A stretch of DNA of 64,000 nucleotides. It comes from Rhodothermaceae bacterium (GTDB lineage Bacteria; Bacteroidota; Rhodothermia; Rhodothermales; Bin80). Positions within the stretch are counted from its first letter, which is position 1; each line of letters begins with the position of its first letter. Where the stretch lies: NCBI GenBank assembly GCA_009841335.1, contig VXLY01000092.1, positions 38,676 to 102,675 of the forward strand, given 5' to 3'. Positions 1 to 8,669 of the stretch are shown in pieces. A model generated the notes under the pieces. That model made no database searches and had not been told where the DNA came from. It worked only from the letters and a program-made list of their open reading frames with translations. A program made the translations under genes and the position numbers.

Positions 1-255
1 CACGCTTCAGCAATCAAGCGGGTTCGCCAGAATGCTGCGCGCCGACTTCGCAATCGCGAACATCGAAGCCGTATGCGAACAATGGTTAAGAAGATTATGC
101 AAACAGATGATGCTTCTACTGCACAGTCTCTCTACCCTGAAACCCAGGCGTACTTAGACCGATTGGCTACGAAAGGTATCATTCACCGTAATAAATCTGC
201 CCGCTACAAGGTTCAAATCCTGCGGCACATGGATAAGATCAACCAGTCGTTCTAG
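1..255 (+). CDS. rpsT: 30S ribosomal protein S20, 5'-truncated by the window edge
   Basis: Small-subunit ribosomal protein that binds 16S rRNA. The frame is open from base 1 and encodes 84 residues before TAG; only the start codon and a few N-terminal residues are missing. The N-terminal SAIKRVRQN motif, the basic RRLRNR and HRSRMRT stretch, and the C-terminal HRNKSARYKVQI-like segment are typical of S20, and the length fits the family. It is followed by 41 bp and then the PKD/OmpA gene on the same strand. There is no sign of damage. Confidence 0.95.
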   Translation, partial: HASAIKRVRQNAARRLRNREHRSRMRTMVKKIMQTDDASTAQSLYPETQAYLDRLATKGIIHRNKSARYKVQILRHMDKINQSF

Positions 256-296
256 CCAGAACGAACAGGCATACAACAACTATAGAATATGACCTC

Positions 297-1850
297 ATGG
301 CAAACTTAATACGATTTTCGACAACGATGCTCAGGCTTGTGTCACTTGCCCTGATTCTCGTGATCGTGCCTGGCACATTCGCGCAGGAGTTTGCAAAAAA
401 ACTCCGCCCGGAGGGCACAATGTTCGTAAAACCCCGCGTAGGATTCTCTGGATATTTTGGAGATAACGAAAAGTCGCCGTTTAACTTCAATGGCGACGCT
501 TTCGATGCGGGCACTCCCTGGAATTTTGGACTTGAGTTAGGTTATCAGTTGAGCGTCCCATTTGGAATCAGCCTGGCCTACGTCGCGGGAGATTATCCTG
601 TGATCACACAGTTTCCGGCACGTGTAAAGGATATTTCGGGTGTGGAAAATGATAGTTCACTCCGGAGTTCTATTCAGGCGATTGGGCGTTACACATTCGC
701 AGAAGCAACGACGCGCAATGCTCTCTATCTCAACTTCGGGCTATCGTACTCTTTCGGGACTGTAACGCAGGAGGTAGCGCCATACACGACCGAGGAGAGT
801 GGAAGTGGTTTTGGACCACTTGTTGGTATGGGTGTGGACTTTGCCATTAACCCACGTAGTTCATTTTTCGCGGAGCTCAATGCTGGTATTCATTTCGGAG
901 ATGAGGGCCTTGATGGCACGGCGGAACACGGTTTCGGCGGAACTGACATCTTGACTGGGCTGGGAGCGGGGCTCAAGGTAAACTTCACAAAAGCGATTAC
1001 TCCACCTGAGATTGGTGCACTGAGCTGTCCTGCAGGAATGGTGGTCACTGATACACAAGTTAATTTTTCCGTCGCCACCAATGCCGAGGTCGCCACGCAG
1101 CCAATTGAATTACGCTGGGACTTTGGTGATGGTGCAACTGCCATGGGTGATTCGGGCTCTCACACCTACACGGAAGCGGGAACTTACGAGGTAATGTTCA
1201 CCGCAACCAATGAGGGAGGAACAGTAACAGGGGGCTGCACGGTTACCGTAATTGCCCCGCCTGAGATTCTAACACTGACATCTAACAAGGAGACGGTGAG
1301 CGTATGCGATGAGGATCCGAGTGTTACATTTACTGCAAACGCAGCTGGGTCCGATCCACTAAGCTATACTTGGGACTTCGGTGATGGTCAAAGTAGTTCG
1401 GCAGCTAGCCCATCGCATACTTATGACCAGCCAGGCTCATATACCGTAACCCTTACATTGACCAACGAGGCGGGCAGCGACAGTCGTACTACTGTCGTGA
1501 ATGTGAACGAGGAGAACTGTTTCGACTGTGATATTTCGGAAATGAATACAGTCTTCTTTGATCGTAATTCGTCCGTACTCACGGATGCCGGCCGCAATCA
1601 ATTGTTAGAGAATCTGGAAATCCTTCAGAATTGCGATTTCAATGTTCGCATTGAAGGCTATTCTTCGCGCGATGAGCGGAATTCCCAAGGATTGAGCGAG
1701 GACCGTGCCCTGTCGGTCAAGCAATACTACATTGACAACGGCATAGACGAAGCCCGTCTAACCGATGTCGGTATGGGGGCCGGTGGTCAGACCACGAAGA
1801 AGGAGTCCGCGAGCCTGTTCCGACGGGTAGATACGATCCCGCTGAACTAA
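297..1850 (+). CDS. Outer-membrane beta-barrel protein with two PKD domains and C-terminal OmpA domain
   Basis: Envelope protein of 517 aa, probably tying the outer membrane to peptidoglycan. Residues 1-30 form a signal peptide ending in FAQ. Residues about 35-230 look like an OMP beta-barrel with alternating aromatic and Gly-rich strands. Two PKD repeats follow (about 235-320 and 320-402), each with WDFGDG and a later GSHTY/PSHTY motif. Residues about 406-517 form an OmpA-like domain with LSEDRA and the conserved Asp/Arg used to bind diaminopimelate. The ATG at 297 puts the signal peptide at the terminus. A strong terminator lies directly after the stop. Porin-like or adhesin-like roles are both possible; the ligand is unknown. 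Confidence 0.85.
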   Translation: MANLIRFSTTMLRLVSLALILVIVPGTFAQEFAKKLRPEGTMFVKPRVGFSGYFGDNEKSPFNFNGDAFDAGTPWNFGLELGYQLSVPFGISLAYVAGDYPVITQFPARVKDISGVENDSSLRSSIQAIGRYTFAEATTRNALYLNFGLSYSFGTVTQEVAPYTTEESGSGFGPLVGMGVDFAINPRSSFFAELNAGIHFGDEGLDGTAEHGFGGTDILTGLGAGLKVNFTKAITPPEIGALSCPAGMVVTDTQVNFSVATNAEVATQPIELRWDFGDGATAMGDSGSHTYTEAGTYEVMFTATNEGGTVTGGCTVTVIAPPEILTLTSNKETVSVCDEDPSVTFTANAAGSDPLSYTWDFGDGQSSSAASPSHTYDQPGSYTVTLTLTNEAGSDSRTTVVNVNEENCFDCDISEMNTVFFDRNSSVLTDAGRNQLLENLEILQNCDFNVRIEGYSSRDERNSQGLSEDRALSVKQYYIDNGIDEARLTDVGMGAGGQTTKKESASLFRRVDTIPLN

Positions 1851-1873
1851 CGCCTGTATTCTGGCGAAATGCG

Positions 1874-1912
1874 AAGCGCCCCGGCACATTGTGCCGGGGC
1901 GCTTTTATTTTT
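1874..1912 (+). terminator. Rho-independent terminator after the PKD/OmpA gene
   Basis: A perfect 14-bp inverted repeat (1874-1887 with 1891-1904), GC-rich in its core, closes on a 3-base loop. A T-rich tract (about 1903-1912) follows. It begins 23 bp after the stop of the PKD/OmpA gene and ends transcription before queG. On the minus strand the stem is preceded by A residues and not followed by a long T run, so it probably acts one way only. Confidence 0.93.
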
Positions 1913-1916
1913 GGTT

Positions 1917-2050
1917 CTGCCAGAAATGTTGTGACCGAGGTTCTAAGCCACCACAGCCGGGGCTTTACCCCTCAGATTGGTACTCCGGGCTTGTGTAAAC
2001 CATGGCCCTCATGCCGACTCGACTCGGCAAAAATAAGTATTTTCTGGCAG
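1917..2050 (+). repeat. 10-bp inverted repeat bracketing the queG leader
   Basis: CTGCCAGAAA at 1917-1926 is matched exactly by its reverse complement at 2041-2050. The pair encloses about 114 bases just upstream of the queG start (2069). The enclosed sequence is GC-rich and could fold as a leader RNA. I do not recognise a preQ1 or other riboswitch core in it. A 10-bp match at this distance can occur by chance. Confidence 0.35.
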
Positions 2051-2068
2051 GCATCAGTTACATTCCAC

Positions 2069-3052
2069 ATGCCCGGGTTTGACGAAAATCAGCAGTTCGC
2101 ACTTGCACAGCGTCTAAAAAAAGAAGCAGCCCGGTTGGGGTTTGATGCGTGTGGAATAGCGGAAGCCAAACGACTGGATGAAGAAGCAGATCGATTAGAA
2201 TCCTGGCTTGCAAAGGGACTGCACGCGTCCATGACTTACATGGGACGGAATTTCGAGAAACGTGTAGATCCTAGAAAACTTGTCCCCGGTGCCAAACGCG
2301 TAATCAGTGTACTTTGTAGTTACTGGCATGAAGCTGAGCATGCGGAAAAAGCTGGAAAGATCAGTCGTTATGCGTGGGGAGATGATTATCACCAAGTGAT
2401 GAAAGGACGACTCTATGAATTGTATGCATGGCTGGAGATTGAGGTAAAATCGTTGTCTGGCCGGGCATTCGTTGACTCGGCCCCGGTAATGGATAAGGTA
2501 TGGGCGCAGCGTGCTGGGCTGGGATGGATTGCCAAACATACCAATCTGATCAATCCACAACTAGGCTCCTGGTTTTTTGTCGGCTCTTTGATTGTTGATG
2601 TACCATTAGCTTGTGACGATCCCTTCATCCATGATCACTGCGGATCATGCACCCGGTGCATTGATGCGTGTCCCACAGACGCCATCTATCAGCCCTATGC
2701 GGTGGATTCAAACCGCTGTATTTCTTACTGGACGATAGAAAACAGGGGGGATTCCTTTCCGGAGGACATTGTATTAGGACAGGAGGACTGGATTTTCGGT
2801 TGTGATATATGCCAGGATGTATGTCCCTGGAACAAGTTCAGTCACTCAACCAGGGAGCCCCAATTTCTGCCCCGCGAGGGTATCCGAGATACTCCACTTG
2901 AAGAATGGGAGGAGCTGGATCTGGAGGCTTTTCGAAAACGGTTCAAGGGAAGCGCAGTCAAGCGGGCGAAGTATGAAGGCTTCATGCGTAATGTACGCGC
3001 AGCAAAGCGATCCCGATCACTCCGTGACAGGCCTCCGGTGGTTTCGTCGTAG
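2069..3052 (+). CDS. queG: Epoxyqueuosine reductase
   Basis: Cobalamin- and Fe-S-dependent enzyme for the last step of queuosine synthesis in tRNA (epoxyqueuosine to queuosine), cytoplasmic. At 327 aa it matches the short QueG form without HEAT repeats. Visible are the AQRAGLGWIAKHTNLI segment, a ferredoxin-type cluster motif CGSCTRCIDACPTDAI, and the second Cys set CDICQDVCPWN. The frame extends upstream to 1889 but would then start inside the terminator stem, so the ATG at 2069 (MPGFDENQQ) is preferred. It is a single gene, ending about 84 bp before the convergent lysS. Confidence 0.93.
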   Translation: MPGFDENQQFALAQRLKKEAARLGFDACGIAEAKRLDEEADRLESWLAKGLHASMTYMGRNFEKRVDPRKLVPGAKRVISVLCSYWHEAEHAEKAGKISRYAWGDDYHQVMKGRLYELYAWLEIEVKSLSGRAFVDSAPVMDKVWAQRAGLGWIAKHTNLINPQLGSWFFVGSLIVDVPLACDDPFIHDHCGSCTRCIDACPTDAIYQPYAVDSNRCISYWTIENRGDSFPEDIVLGQEDWIFGCDICQDVCPWNKFSHSTREPQFLPREGIRDTPLEEWEELDLEAFRKRFKGSAVKRAKYEGFMRNVRAAKRSRSLRDRPPVVSS

Positions 3053-3135
3053 TCCTGAAGCGCCCAGCTTGAAAATCGAATTATACATGGACATGGTTGA
3101 CCTGGGGTTCAACCCGTCCAATATGCCTCCACTGG

Positions 3136-4644
3136 TTAGTCTGGACGCATGAGCGGAAACAGGATTACGTCACGGATGCTGCGCTGGTTGGTCATGAGCA
3201 TGGCGAGACGATCAATCCCCACCCCCAACCCGGCATTTGGCGGCATACCATATTCAAGAGCACGCAAATAGTCGTGATCCATCTGCATCGCCTCGAAATC
3301 TCCTCCCTTGCGAAGACGTACTTGCTCCTCAAACCGTGCACGCTGATCATCTGGATCGTTCAGCTCACTGAAAGCATTGCATAACTCCTTGCCCCCAGCG
3401 AACATCTCAAAACGCTCAACCAGCCCTTCTTTGCCGCGATGTCGCTTGGCTAGCGGACTTAGCTCAAGCGGATAGTCTGTGATGAATGTGGGCTGGATCA
3501 AATGAGGTTCGACCGAGGAACCGAAAATCTCATCCAACAGCTTGCCAGTGCCCATAGGGGTTGAGGTCTCTATGTTCAGAGATTGCGCCACCTGGATGAG
3601 AACATCCTGATCCTGCCCGTAAAGATCATGACCCGTGCGTTGCTCTATCGCTTCAAAAAAGGAAATCCGGGGCCATGGTCGCTTAAACGAAATCACTTCT
3701 TCACCAAACTGCACGCGGGGTTGGCCATGAAGTATACACGCGACAGACTCCAGCATCTCCTCCACTAGGTCCTGCATCCACACATAATCCTTGAAGGCCA
3801 CGTAGAGCTCCAGCATTGTGAACTCAGGGTTGTGGAAACGACTCAGGCCCTCATTCCGAAAATCTTTGGCAATCTCATATACACCGTCAAAACCACCGGC
3901 GATGCATCTTTTCAGATACAGCTCATCGGCAATGCGCATGTAGAGGGGCATATCAAGCGCATTGTGGTGCGTCTTGAACGGCCGTGCAGACGCCCCGCCA
4001 TAGACCGGCTGAAGAACCGGAGTCTCCACTTCAATGAATCCCTTGCCGTCCAAAAAATTCCGGAGGGCTGTTACCATACGGGCACGCTGCACAAAAACTT
4101 CACGCACATGTGGGTTAATGACCAGGTCCACATAGCGCTGCCGGTAACGAAATTCCTTCTCAGTGACCTCATTGAAGACAAGGCCCTCCTGTTCCTTGAT
4201 AATTGGAAGGGGGCGTAACGCTTTGGCAAGGAGCTCCAGCTTCGAAACATGAATTGTGATCTCGCCCATTCGCGTACGAAAGACCTTTCCCTCAATGCCG
4301 ACGATATCACCAATATCGATATGGCGCTTGAATACTTTGTTATAGAATCCTTCTGGCAGGTCATCCCTGCGAACGTATGCCTGCATACGTCCCGTTGCAT
4401 CCTGGAAATCGAAAAAGGATGCTTTTCCCATGATCCGCCGACTCATCAGCCGGCCTGCCATGGAAACCGATTCCTGGGGAGCCTCTTCGTCAAATTCTTC
4501 CAGTACGGGAACCACATGATCGGTTACGGGCCATGCGTATGGGTAGGGATTGACCCCCAGATCCTCCAACGCCTCTTTGGACTTTCGGCGTATCTGCTCC
4601 TGATCTGTAAGTTGGCGCCCGGAAGACGAGGAGCTACTTTGCAT
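3136..4644 (-). CDS. lysS: Lysyl-tRNA synthetase, class II
   Basis: Charges tRNA-Lys with lysine in the cytoplasm. The 502-aa protein has the N-terminal OB-fold anticodon-binding domain (about 60-150) and the class II core. Motif 2 appears as FRNEGLSRFHNPEFTMLE and motif 3 as GLGVGIDRLAML close to the C-terminus, which ends LFPLMRPD as in bacterial LysS. The start overlaps the last 11 bases of the cyclophilin gene upstream, so the two are translationally coupled. A Ser-rich N-terminal tail of about 10 residues is slightly unusual. Confidence 0.97.
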   Translation of the reverse strand: MQSSSSSSGRQLTDQEQIRRKSKEALEDLGVNPYPYAWPVTDHVVPVLEEFDEEAPQESVSMAGRLMSRRIMGKASFFDFQDATGRMQAYVRRDDLPEGFYNKVFKRHIDIGDIVGIEGKVFRTRMGEITIHVSKLELLAKALRPLPIIKEQEGLVFNEVTEKEFRYRQRYVDLVINPHVREVFVQRARMVTALRNFLDGKGFIEVETPVLQPVYGGASARPFKTHHNALDMPLYMRIADELYLKRCIAGGFDGVYEIAKDFRNEGLSRFHNPEFTMLELYVAFKDYVWMQDLVEEMLESVACILHGQPRVQFGEEVISFKRPWPRISFFEAIEQRTGHDLYGQDQDVLIQVAQSLNIETSTPMGTGKLLDEIFGSSVEPHLIQPTFITDYPLELSPLAKRHRGKEGLVERFEMFAGGKELCNAFSELNDPDDQRARFEEQVRLRKGGDFEAMQMDHDYLRALEYGMPPNAGLGVGIDRLAMLMTNQRSIRDVILFPLMRPD

Positions 4645-5377
4645 AGTCTGTTAGTGGACGGACCTCCATGGTAATGTCTAACATAGGTCTGTCACCGTTA
4701 GGGCTTCCGCGCTGACCGGCTCTGGAGGGAGTCAACACTCGCGTGATCCGATCCAGTACATCATAGCCCTCAACCAGCTCGCCAAAAACAGTGTACATCC
4801 CGTCCAGCATTGGCGCACCGCCCTCGGTTGTATAGGTGGCTCTTGCCTCACTTGAGTATTCAAATGTCGAGTCGGGAATCATTTGCTGCAGCCGATTCTG
4901 TACCTGATCCAGGAACTCTCCCGGATAAATGCTCCCATGCACGATATAAAACTGACTACCGTTGGACTCCCGGTCGGGATTCATATTGTCGCCTGCCCGT
5001 GCTGTTGCGAGCGCACCGCGTTTATGGTAGCGTCCGGGGACTATTTCGGCGGGAACGGTGTAACCAGGATCTCCCATCCCGTCATTGTTCGGATTATCGT
5101 CCTTTGAGTTCGGGTCTCCACCCTGAATCATGAATCCACCGATCACACGATGAAACGTAGTACCGTCAAAAAAACCTTCGCCCGCGAGTCTTTTGAAGTT
5201 ATCTCTGTGGACCGGTGTATCATCGTAGAGTTCAATGATCATCGCTCCCATGGGCGTGGATATCTCGAAAAAATTTGTTGCCGACAGGCCGGAGTTGGCC
5301 TTCCTTGCGCATCCACTGGTAGTCATTACGGTTATCAGTAACAGGGTAAAGCAGAAAAATAGTTCAAGGGGTCTCAT
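4634..5377 (-). CDS. Peptidylprolyl isomerase (cyclophilin), lipoprotein
   Basis: Cis-trans prolyl isomerase of the cyclophilin family, 247 aa, predicted to sit in the cell envelope. The N-terminus is a lipoprotein signal with Cys23 in TTSGC as the lipidation site. The core carries FHRVIGGFMIQGGDP and GSQFYIV, the usual active-site and substrate-groove segments. The inserts around residues 90-100 (DNPNNDG) and 165-185 are longer than in minimal cyclophilins. It overlaps the unknown gene upstream by an ATGA junction and lysS downstream by 11 bases, so the three form one operon. Likely role: folding of periplasmic or surface proteins. Confidence 0.93.
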   Translation of the reverse strand: MRPLELFFCFTLLLITVMTTSGCARKANSGLSATNFFEISTPMGAMIIELYDDTPVHRDNFKRLAGEGFFDGTTFHRVIGGFMIQGGDPNSKDDNPNNDGMGDPGYTVPAEIVPGRYHKRGALATARAGDNMNPDRESNGSQFYIVHGSIYPGEFLDQVQNRLQQMIPDSTFEYSSEARATYTTEGGAPMLDGMYTVFGELVEGYDVLDRITRVLTPSRAGQRGSPNGDRPMLDITMEVRPLTDYAK

Positions 5378-5775
5378 GGGTTCAAGTAACGGTCAAAATA
5401 GCTGAGAATACCTGCACGCAGCAGTAACTCTTGTTGAGAAGAACTCAGGTTGTCGGGGAAGTCTTCATGGGGTTCCCATATCCAGTAGCCATCTGTTTCC
5501 TGGCCGATTCGCTCAAAGCACCCAAGACTTTCCAGTACGCTGTATGTGCCCTCATTGATAATACGCTGTTTGGAAGCTTTATCCAAGTCTGGTGCAAACT
5601 CCTGGCGCAATTCCTGTAAGCCGACCAGGAAAAGAACGCCTTCAAGGTCATCTCCACAGCCAAGCGCCTTGTCAAGCCAAGCTTTTAGGGCGGGCCATTT
5701 CCGGTCCACGGCCTCCCGATCTGGTTCGAAAATATTTACCACAGGCACATACAATCCAGATGCCCCCGCCAACAA
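5374..5775 (-). CDS. Conserved-looking protein of unknown function, non-ATG start
   Basis: I do not recognise the family. From the TTG at 5775 the product is 133 aa, acidic, soluble and apparently helical, without signal peptide or membrane segment (segments such as FEPDREAVDRKWPALKAW and YWIWEPHEDFPDN). The frame stays open upstream to 5856 and encodes further protein-like residues (ILHTFGHENRNKDRLPLLAG) with no ATG, GTG or TTG, only CTG codons at 5829 and 5820. The true start may therefore be CTG, or the 5' end may be altered. Its stop overlaps the cyclophilin start (ATGA), which supports expression as the first gene of the lysS operon. Confidence 0.7.
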   Translation of the reverse strand: MLAGASGLYVPVVNIFEPDREAVDRKWPALKAWLDKALGCGDDLEGVLFLVGLQELRQEFAPDLDKASKQRIINEGTYSVLESLGCFERIGQETDGYWIWEPHEDFPDNLSSSQQELLLRAGILSYFDRYLNP

Positions 5776-5864
5776 CGGGAGACGATCCTTGTTCCTGTTT
5801 TCGTGCCCGAATGTGTGCAGAATGTGCAGTATATTTGGTATTCTGGGAAAAACTGACTAAATCA

Positions 5865-8162
5865 ATGAAACAACTTCTTCTTCTAGCTGCCGGCCTGCTG
5901 ATCACCACCGGCGCACAAGCCCAATCTTTCGGCGGGGCACTGGCGATGACCGACCGACATGTATTTGTCGGGGAAACCGGGAATATGGCGTTTCCTGGAG
6001 AGGTGTATATCTACACCCTAGACAACCTTGACGGGGCACCAACCATATTGTCCGTAAATGAAAAGCTGGAGCGGTTTGGCCGCACTATTGTAGCTGACGG
6101 AGAGACTTTATTGATCGGAGCCATTGACGCAGATGAAGCTCGCGGAGCCGTCTACGTATTCAAATATGATGACACGTGGCAACAAGTTGCTCGCCTTACT
6201 GCATCAGACGCATCGCCTGGAGACCAATTTGGGACTTCCATCGCGGTGGATGGGGATGTGGTTTTAATCGGTGCACAAGGGCGATCAGAGTCGACCGGGG
6301 CAGTTTATGTTTTCGCAAAAAACGCTGATGGTACATTTTCGGAATCCGGTGTGCTGCCAGTTGAGGGCATCAATCCAGAAGATGGCTTTGGATATGCCGT
6401 GGCAATTGAGGATAATATCGCGGTCGTTGGCTCACCTTCTCAAATGGAGGGCATGGGGGCGGCACACGTATTTATGCACGGATCAGAAGGTTGGTTACAG
6501 ATCAGCAAATTAGCGCCTGATTTTCTGACCGAAAGAAGCCGAATGGGCAGTGCTGTAATGGTACATAAGGGGCGGGTGTACGTATCTGCCCCCATGCAGA
6601 GCCTGGTCCTCGAGTATGAATGGGATCCTGAGTCCAGTCAACTGCGCATGCGCGGTCAACTTACCCCTTTTGATGCACAACGGGGATCGCAGTTCGGAGC
6701 TTCCCTGGCAGCCAGTGACAGTGAAATCTGGATTGGTGACGGTCGTAGTGGACGAGGTAGAGGCGTTGTGTATCGGTTTATGTCCGGTGAAGAGGGCTGG
6801 ACAGGAGCAATGAAGCTGATGCCTGACGAAGAGATTGGTCGCGCAGCGTTTGGCAGCAGTTTGGCACTAAGTGGAGATCACGCTGTCGTGGGCGCTGTTC
6901 GCATGGACTCCAGAGCAGGAGGGGCTATACTTGTGAATCGGAGCGAAGGTGAATGGTCGGCAGTGGCTACGCTCATCAATGAAGTAAAAGGTTACGACGC
7001 GATCACCGGAGAAGAAGTGCGCTGTGCAGAAGGCAAAGCGTCTAGATGGTCGTGCCAGGACGTTGATCTGACCTCGTTCTTGCCACTGCCTCAGATGGGA
7101 GGGAAACGGGGCTCCAGACTGAACGATATCTGGGGATGGACCGATCCTCAAACCGGTCAGGAATATGCACTGGTGGGGCGGAATGACGGTACCTCTTTTG
7201 TGGACGTAACCAATCCTGAATTGCCACGATATGTGGGAGATCTGCCAATGACAGCAGGCTCCGTCCCAAATGTGTGGAGAGACATCAAAGTATATGCCGA
7301 CCACGCCTATGTAGTCGCTGATGGTGCCGGACAACATGGTGTGCAGGTTCTTGACCTCAACCAGTTGCGCAAGGTTGAGGGTGAGCCGGTGACATTCACA
7401 GAGACGGCACACTACGCGGGAATTGCAAGTGCACACAACATTGTAATTAACGAAGCAACGGGATTTGGCTTCGTGGTTGGTGCCAGCGGAGGAGGAGAAA
7501 CCTGTGGCGGCGGGTTGCACATGATTGATTTGCGTGATACCCCCAATGTGTCCTTTGCCGGTTGCTTTGCCGACCCGAATACCGGCAGGCGCAATACGGG
7601 CTACTCCCATGATGCACAGTGTGTGACGTATGCTGGTCCAGACTTAACCTATAACGGTCGAGAGATTTGCCTTGGATCCAATGAAACGGCCCTAAGCATC
7701 GCGGATGTGACGGACAAGGAGAACCCGATAGCTATTTCTGCAGCTTCCTATCCTAATGTGGCCTACACACATCAAGGATGGCTAACCGAGGATCACAGAT
7801 ACTTCTTTATGAATGATGAGGGGGATGAACCAAGAGGACTGGTAGAAGGCACGCGGACGCTTGTCTGGGATGTATCCGACTTGGATGACCCGGTTCTTGT
7901 AACTGAATACATTGCAAGTACACCAGATACGGATCACAACCTTTACATCAAAGACAACCTGATGTATCAGTCCAACTATGGTGCAGGTCTGCGTATTCTT
8001 GATATCACAAATCCAGAATCTCCAACGGAAATTGGGTTTTTTGAGCCAGGTCCTGGGTCCTCATCTTGGAGTAACTATCCTTATTTCAAGAGTGGTACAC
8101 TGATCGTTACGAGCGGCAACGAGGGTCTATTCATTCTCAAAAAGCGGAGCGTGGATATTTAG
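5865..8162 (+). CDS. Secreted FG-GAP / choice-of-anchor B beta-propeller protein
   Basis: Exported 765-aa protein. The signal peptide (MKQLLLLAAGLLITTGAQAQ) sets the start at 5865; the open frame upstream to 5592 is not needed. Residues about 20-370 hold six or so FG-GAP-like repeats (for example GDQFGTSIAVDGDVVLIGA and AAFGSSLALSGDHAVVGA). The second half (about 395-765) matches the choice-of-anchor B family, with LNDIWGW, YALVGRNDGTSFVDVTNP, the GVQVLDL region and LVIVD-type repeats such as GLRILDITNPESP. No sorting domain is visible. Such proteins are surface or secreted; the ligand is unknown. The start is divergent from the lysS operon with very short spacing. Confidence 0.85.
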   Translation: MKQLLLLAAGLLITTGAQAQSFGGALAMTDRHVFVGETGNMAFPGEVYIYTLDNLDGAPTILSVNEKLERFGRTIVADGETLLIGAIDADEARGAVYVFKYDDTWQQVARLTASDASPGDQFGTSIAVDGDVVLIGAQGRSESTGAVYVFAKNADGTFSESGVLPVEGINPEDGFGYAVAIEDNIAVVGSPSQMEGMGAAHVFMHGSEGWLQISKLAPDFLTERSRMGSAVMVHKGRVYVSAPMQSLVLEYEWDPESSQLRMRGQLTPFDAQRGSQFGASLAASDSEIWIGDGRSGRGRGVVYRFMSGEEGWTGAMKLMPDEEIGRAAFGSSLALSGDHAVVGAVRMDSRAGGAILVNRSEGEWSAVATLINEVKGYDAITGEEVRCAEGKASRWSCQDVDLTSFLPLPQMGGKRGSRLNDIWGWTDPQTGQEYALVGRNDGTSFVDVTNPELPRYVGDLPMTAGSVPNVWRDIKVYADHAYVVADGAGQHGVQVLDLNQLRKVEGEPVTFTETAHYAGIASAHNIVINEATGFGFVVGASGGGETCGGGLHMIDLRDTPNVSFAGCFADPNTGRRNTGYSHDAQCVTYAGPDLTYNGREICLGSNETALSIADVTDKENPIAISAASYPNVAYTHQGWLTEDHRYFFMNDEGDEPRGLVEGTRTLVWDVSDLDDPVLVTEYIASTPDTDHNLYIKDNLMYQSNYGAGLRILDITNPESPTEIGFFEPGPGSSSWSNYPYFKSGTLIVTSGNEGLFILKKRSVDI

Positions 8163-8658
8163 GGACTTAGCCCAACTTTGTCAAACCAGATGGCAAAGCT
8201 AGGTTTTATGTTTAGGAGCCATGTATTTCAGGCGAGCTCCGAACAGCAACACTGCACGGGGGAGTTGTGCGTCTGCTCACGTGAAATACCCCAAATTCGT
8301 TACGCCTGCACTCCTCGGAACGATTGGGAAGCAGGCTCCAGACGGAGTCACCGTGTCTGCGACCGATGGAAGCTATACGGGATAAGACAGATACGTGCAA
8401 GCACCGGAAACCCAGCGGCGTAATCTTGCTGGCTTGTCCGCTTGAGAACCAAAGCTTCACGTGAAGCGTCCGCTTCATTCATCCGGTAATCGGAACAGAT
8501 AGTCAAGATCGGATAAGATATGCCTGATCGCTGAGACCAGGGTTGAAGCACTTTCAAGTGATTTATGAATTGTCAATTGCTCCTCACGAAATCACCACCA
8601 TCGGGTCTGATAAGTAATACCAACCGGCGCAACGAACCGGAACGCAATGCGAAGCTGC
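8163..8658. other. 496-bp gap with decayed sequence
   Basis: I see no intact gene. The part from 8503 on is one copy of a diverged direct repeat (listed separately). A plus-strand open stretch around 8280-8379 encodes a short protein-like segment (PALLGTIGKQAPDGVTV) ending in TAA. It could be the tail of a lost gene. No terminator hairpin was recognised after the stop at 8162. Confidence 0.5.
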
Positions 8659-8669
8659 TCAGTCATTGA
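8503..8669 (+). repeat. Diverged direct repeat, copy 1 (of 2)
   Basis: About 167 bp that align with 9970-10139 in the same orientation, with shared blocks such as CAAGATCGG, GCTGAGACCA, AATCACCACCATCG and AACGAACC. On the minus strand both copies open with ATGAC(T/C)GAGCA. The copy overlaps the 3' end of the lipoprotein gene at 8659. In one minus-strand frame the two copies differ mostly at third codon positions (…ESASTLVSAI…), which suggests a former coding sequence. Confidence 0.75.

Noticed and set aside
1889..2068. 60-codon N-terminal extension of QueG
   Set aside because: It would start inside a strong terminator stem, and the family's conserved N-terminus fits the ATG at 2069.
5592..5864. 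91-codon N-terminal extension of the choice-of-anchor B protein
   Set aside because: It runs opposite the unknown lysS-operon gene, and the signal peptide begins at 5865.
6867..7610. 247-codon minus-strand frame
   Set aside because: It is a shadow of the choice-of-anchor B gene, with Cys/His/Arg-rich composition and no motif.
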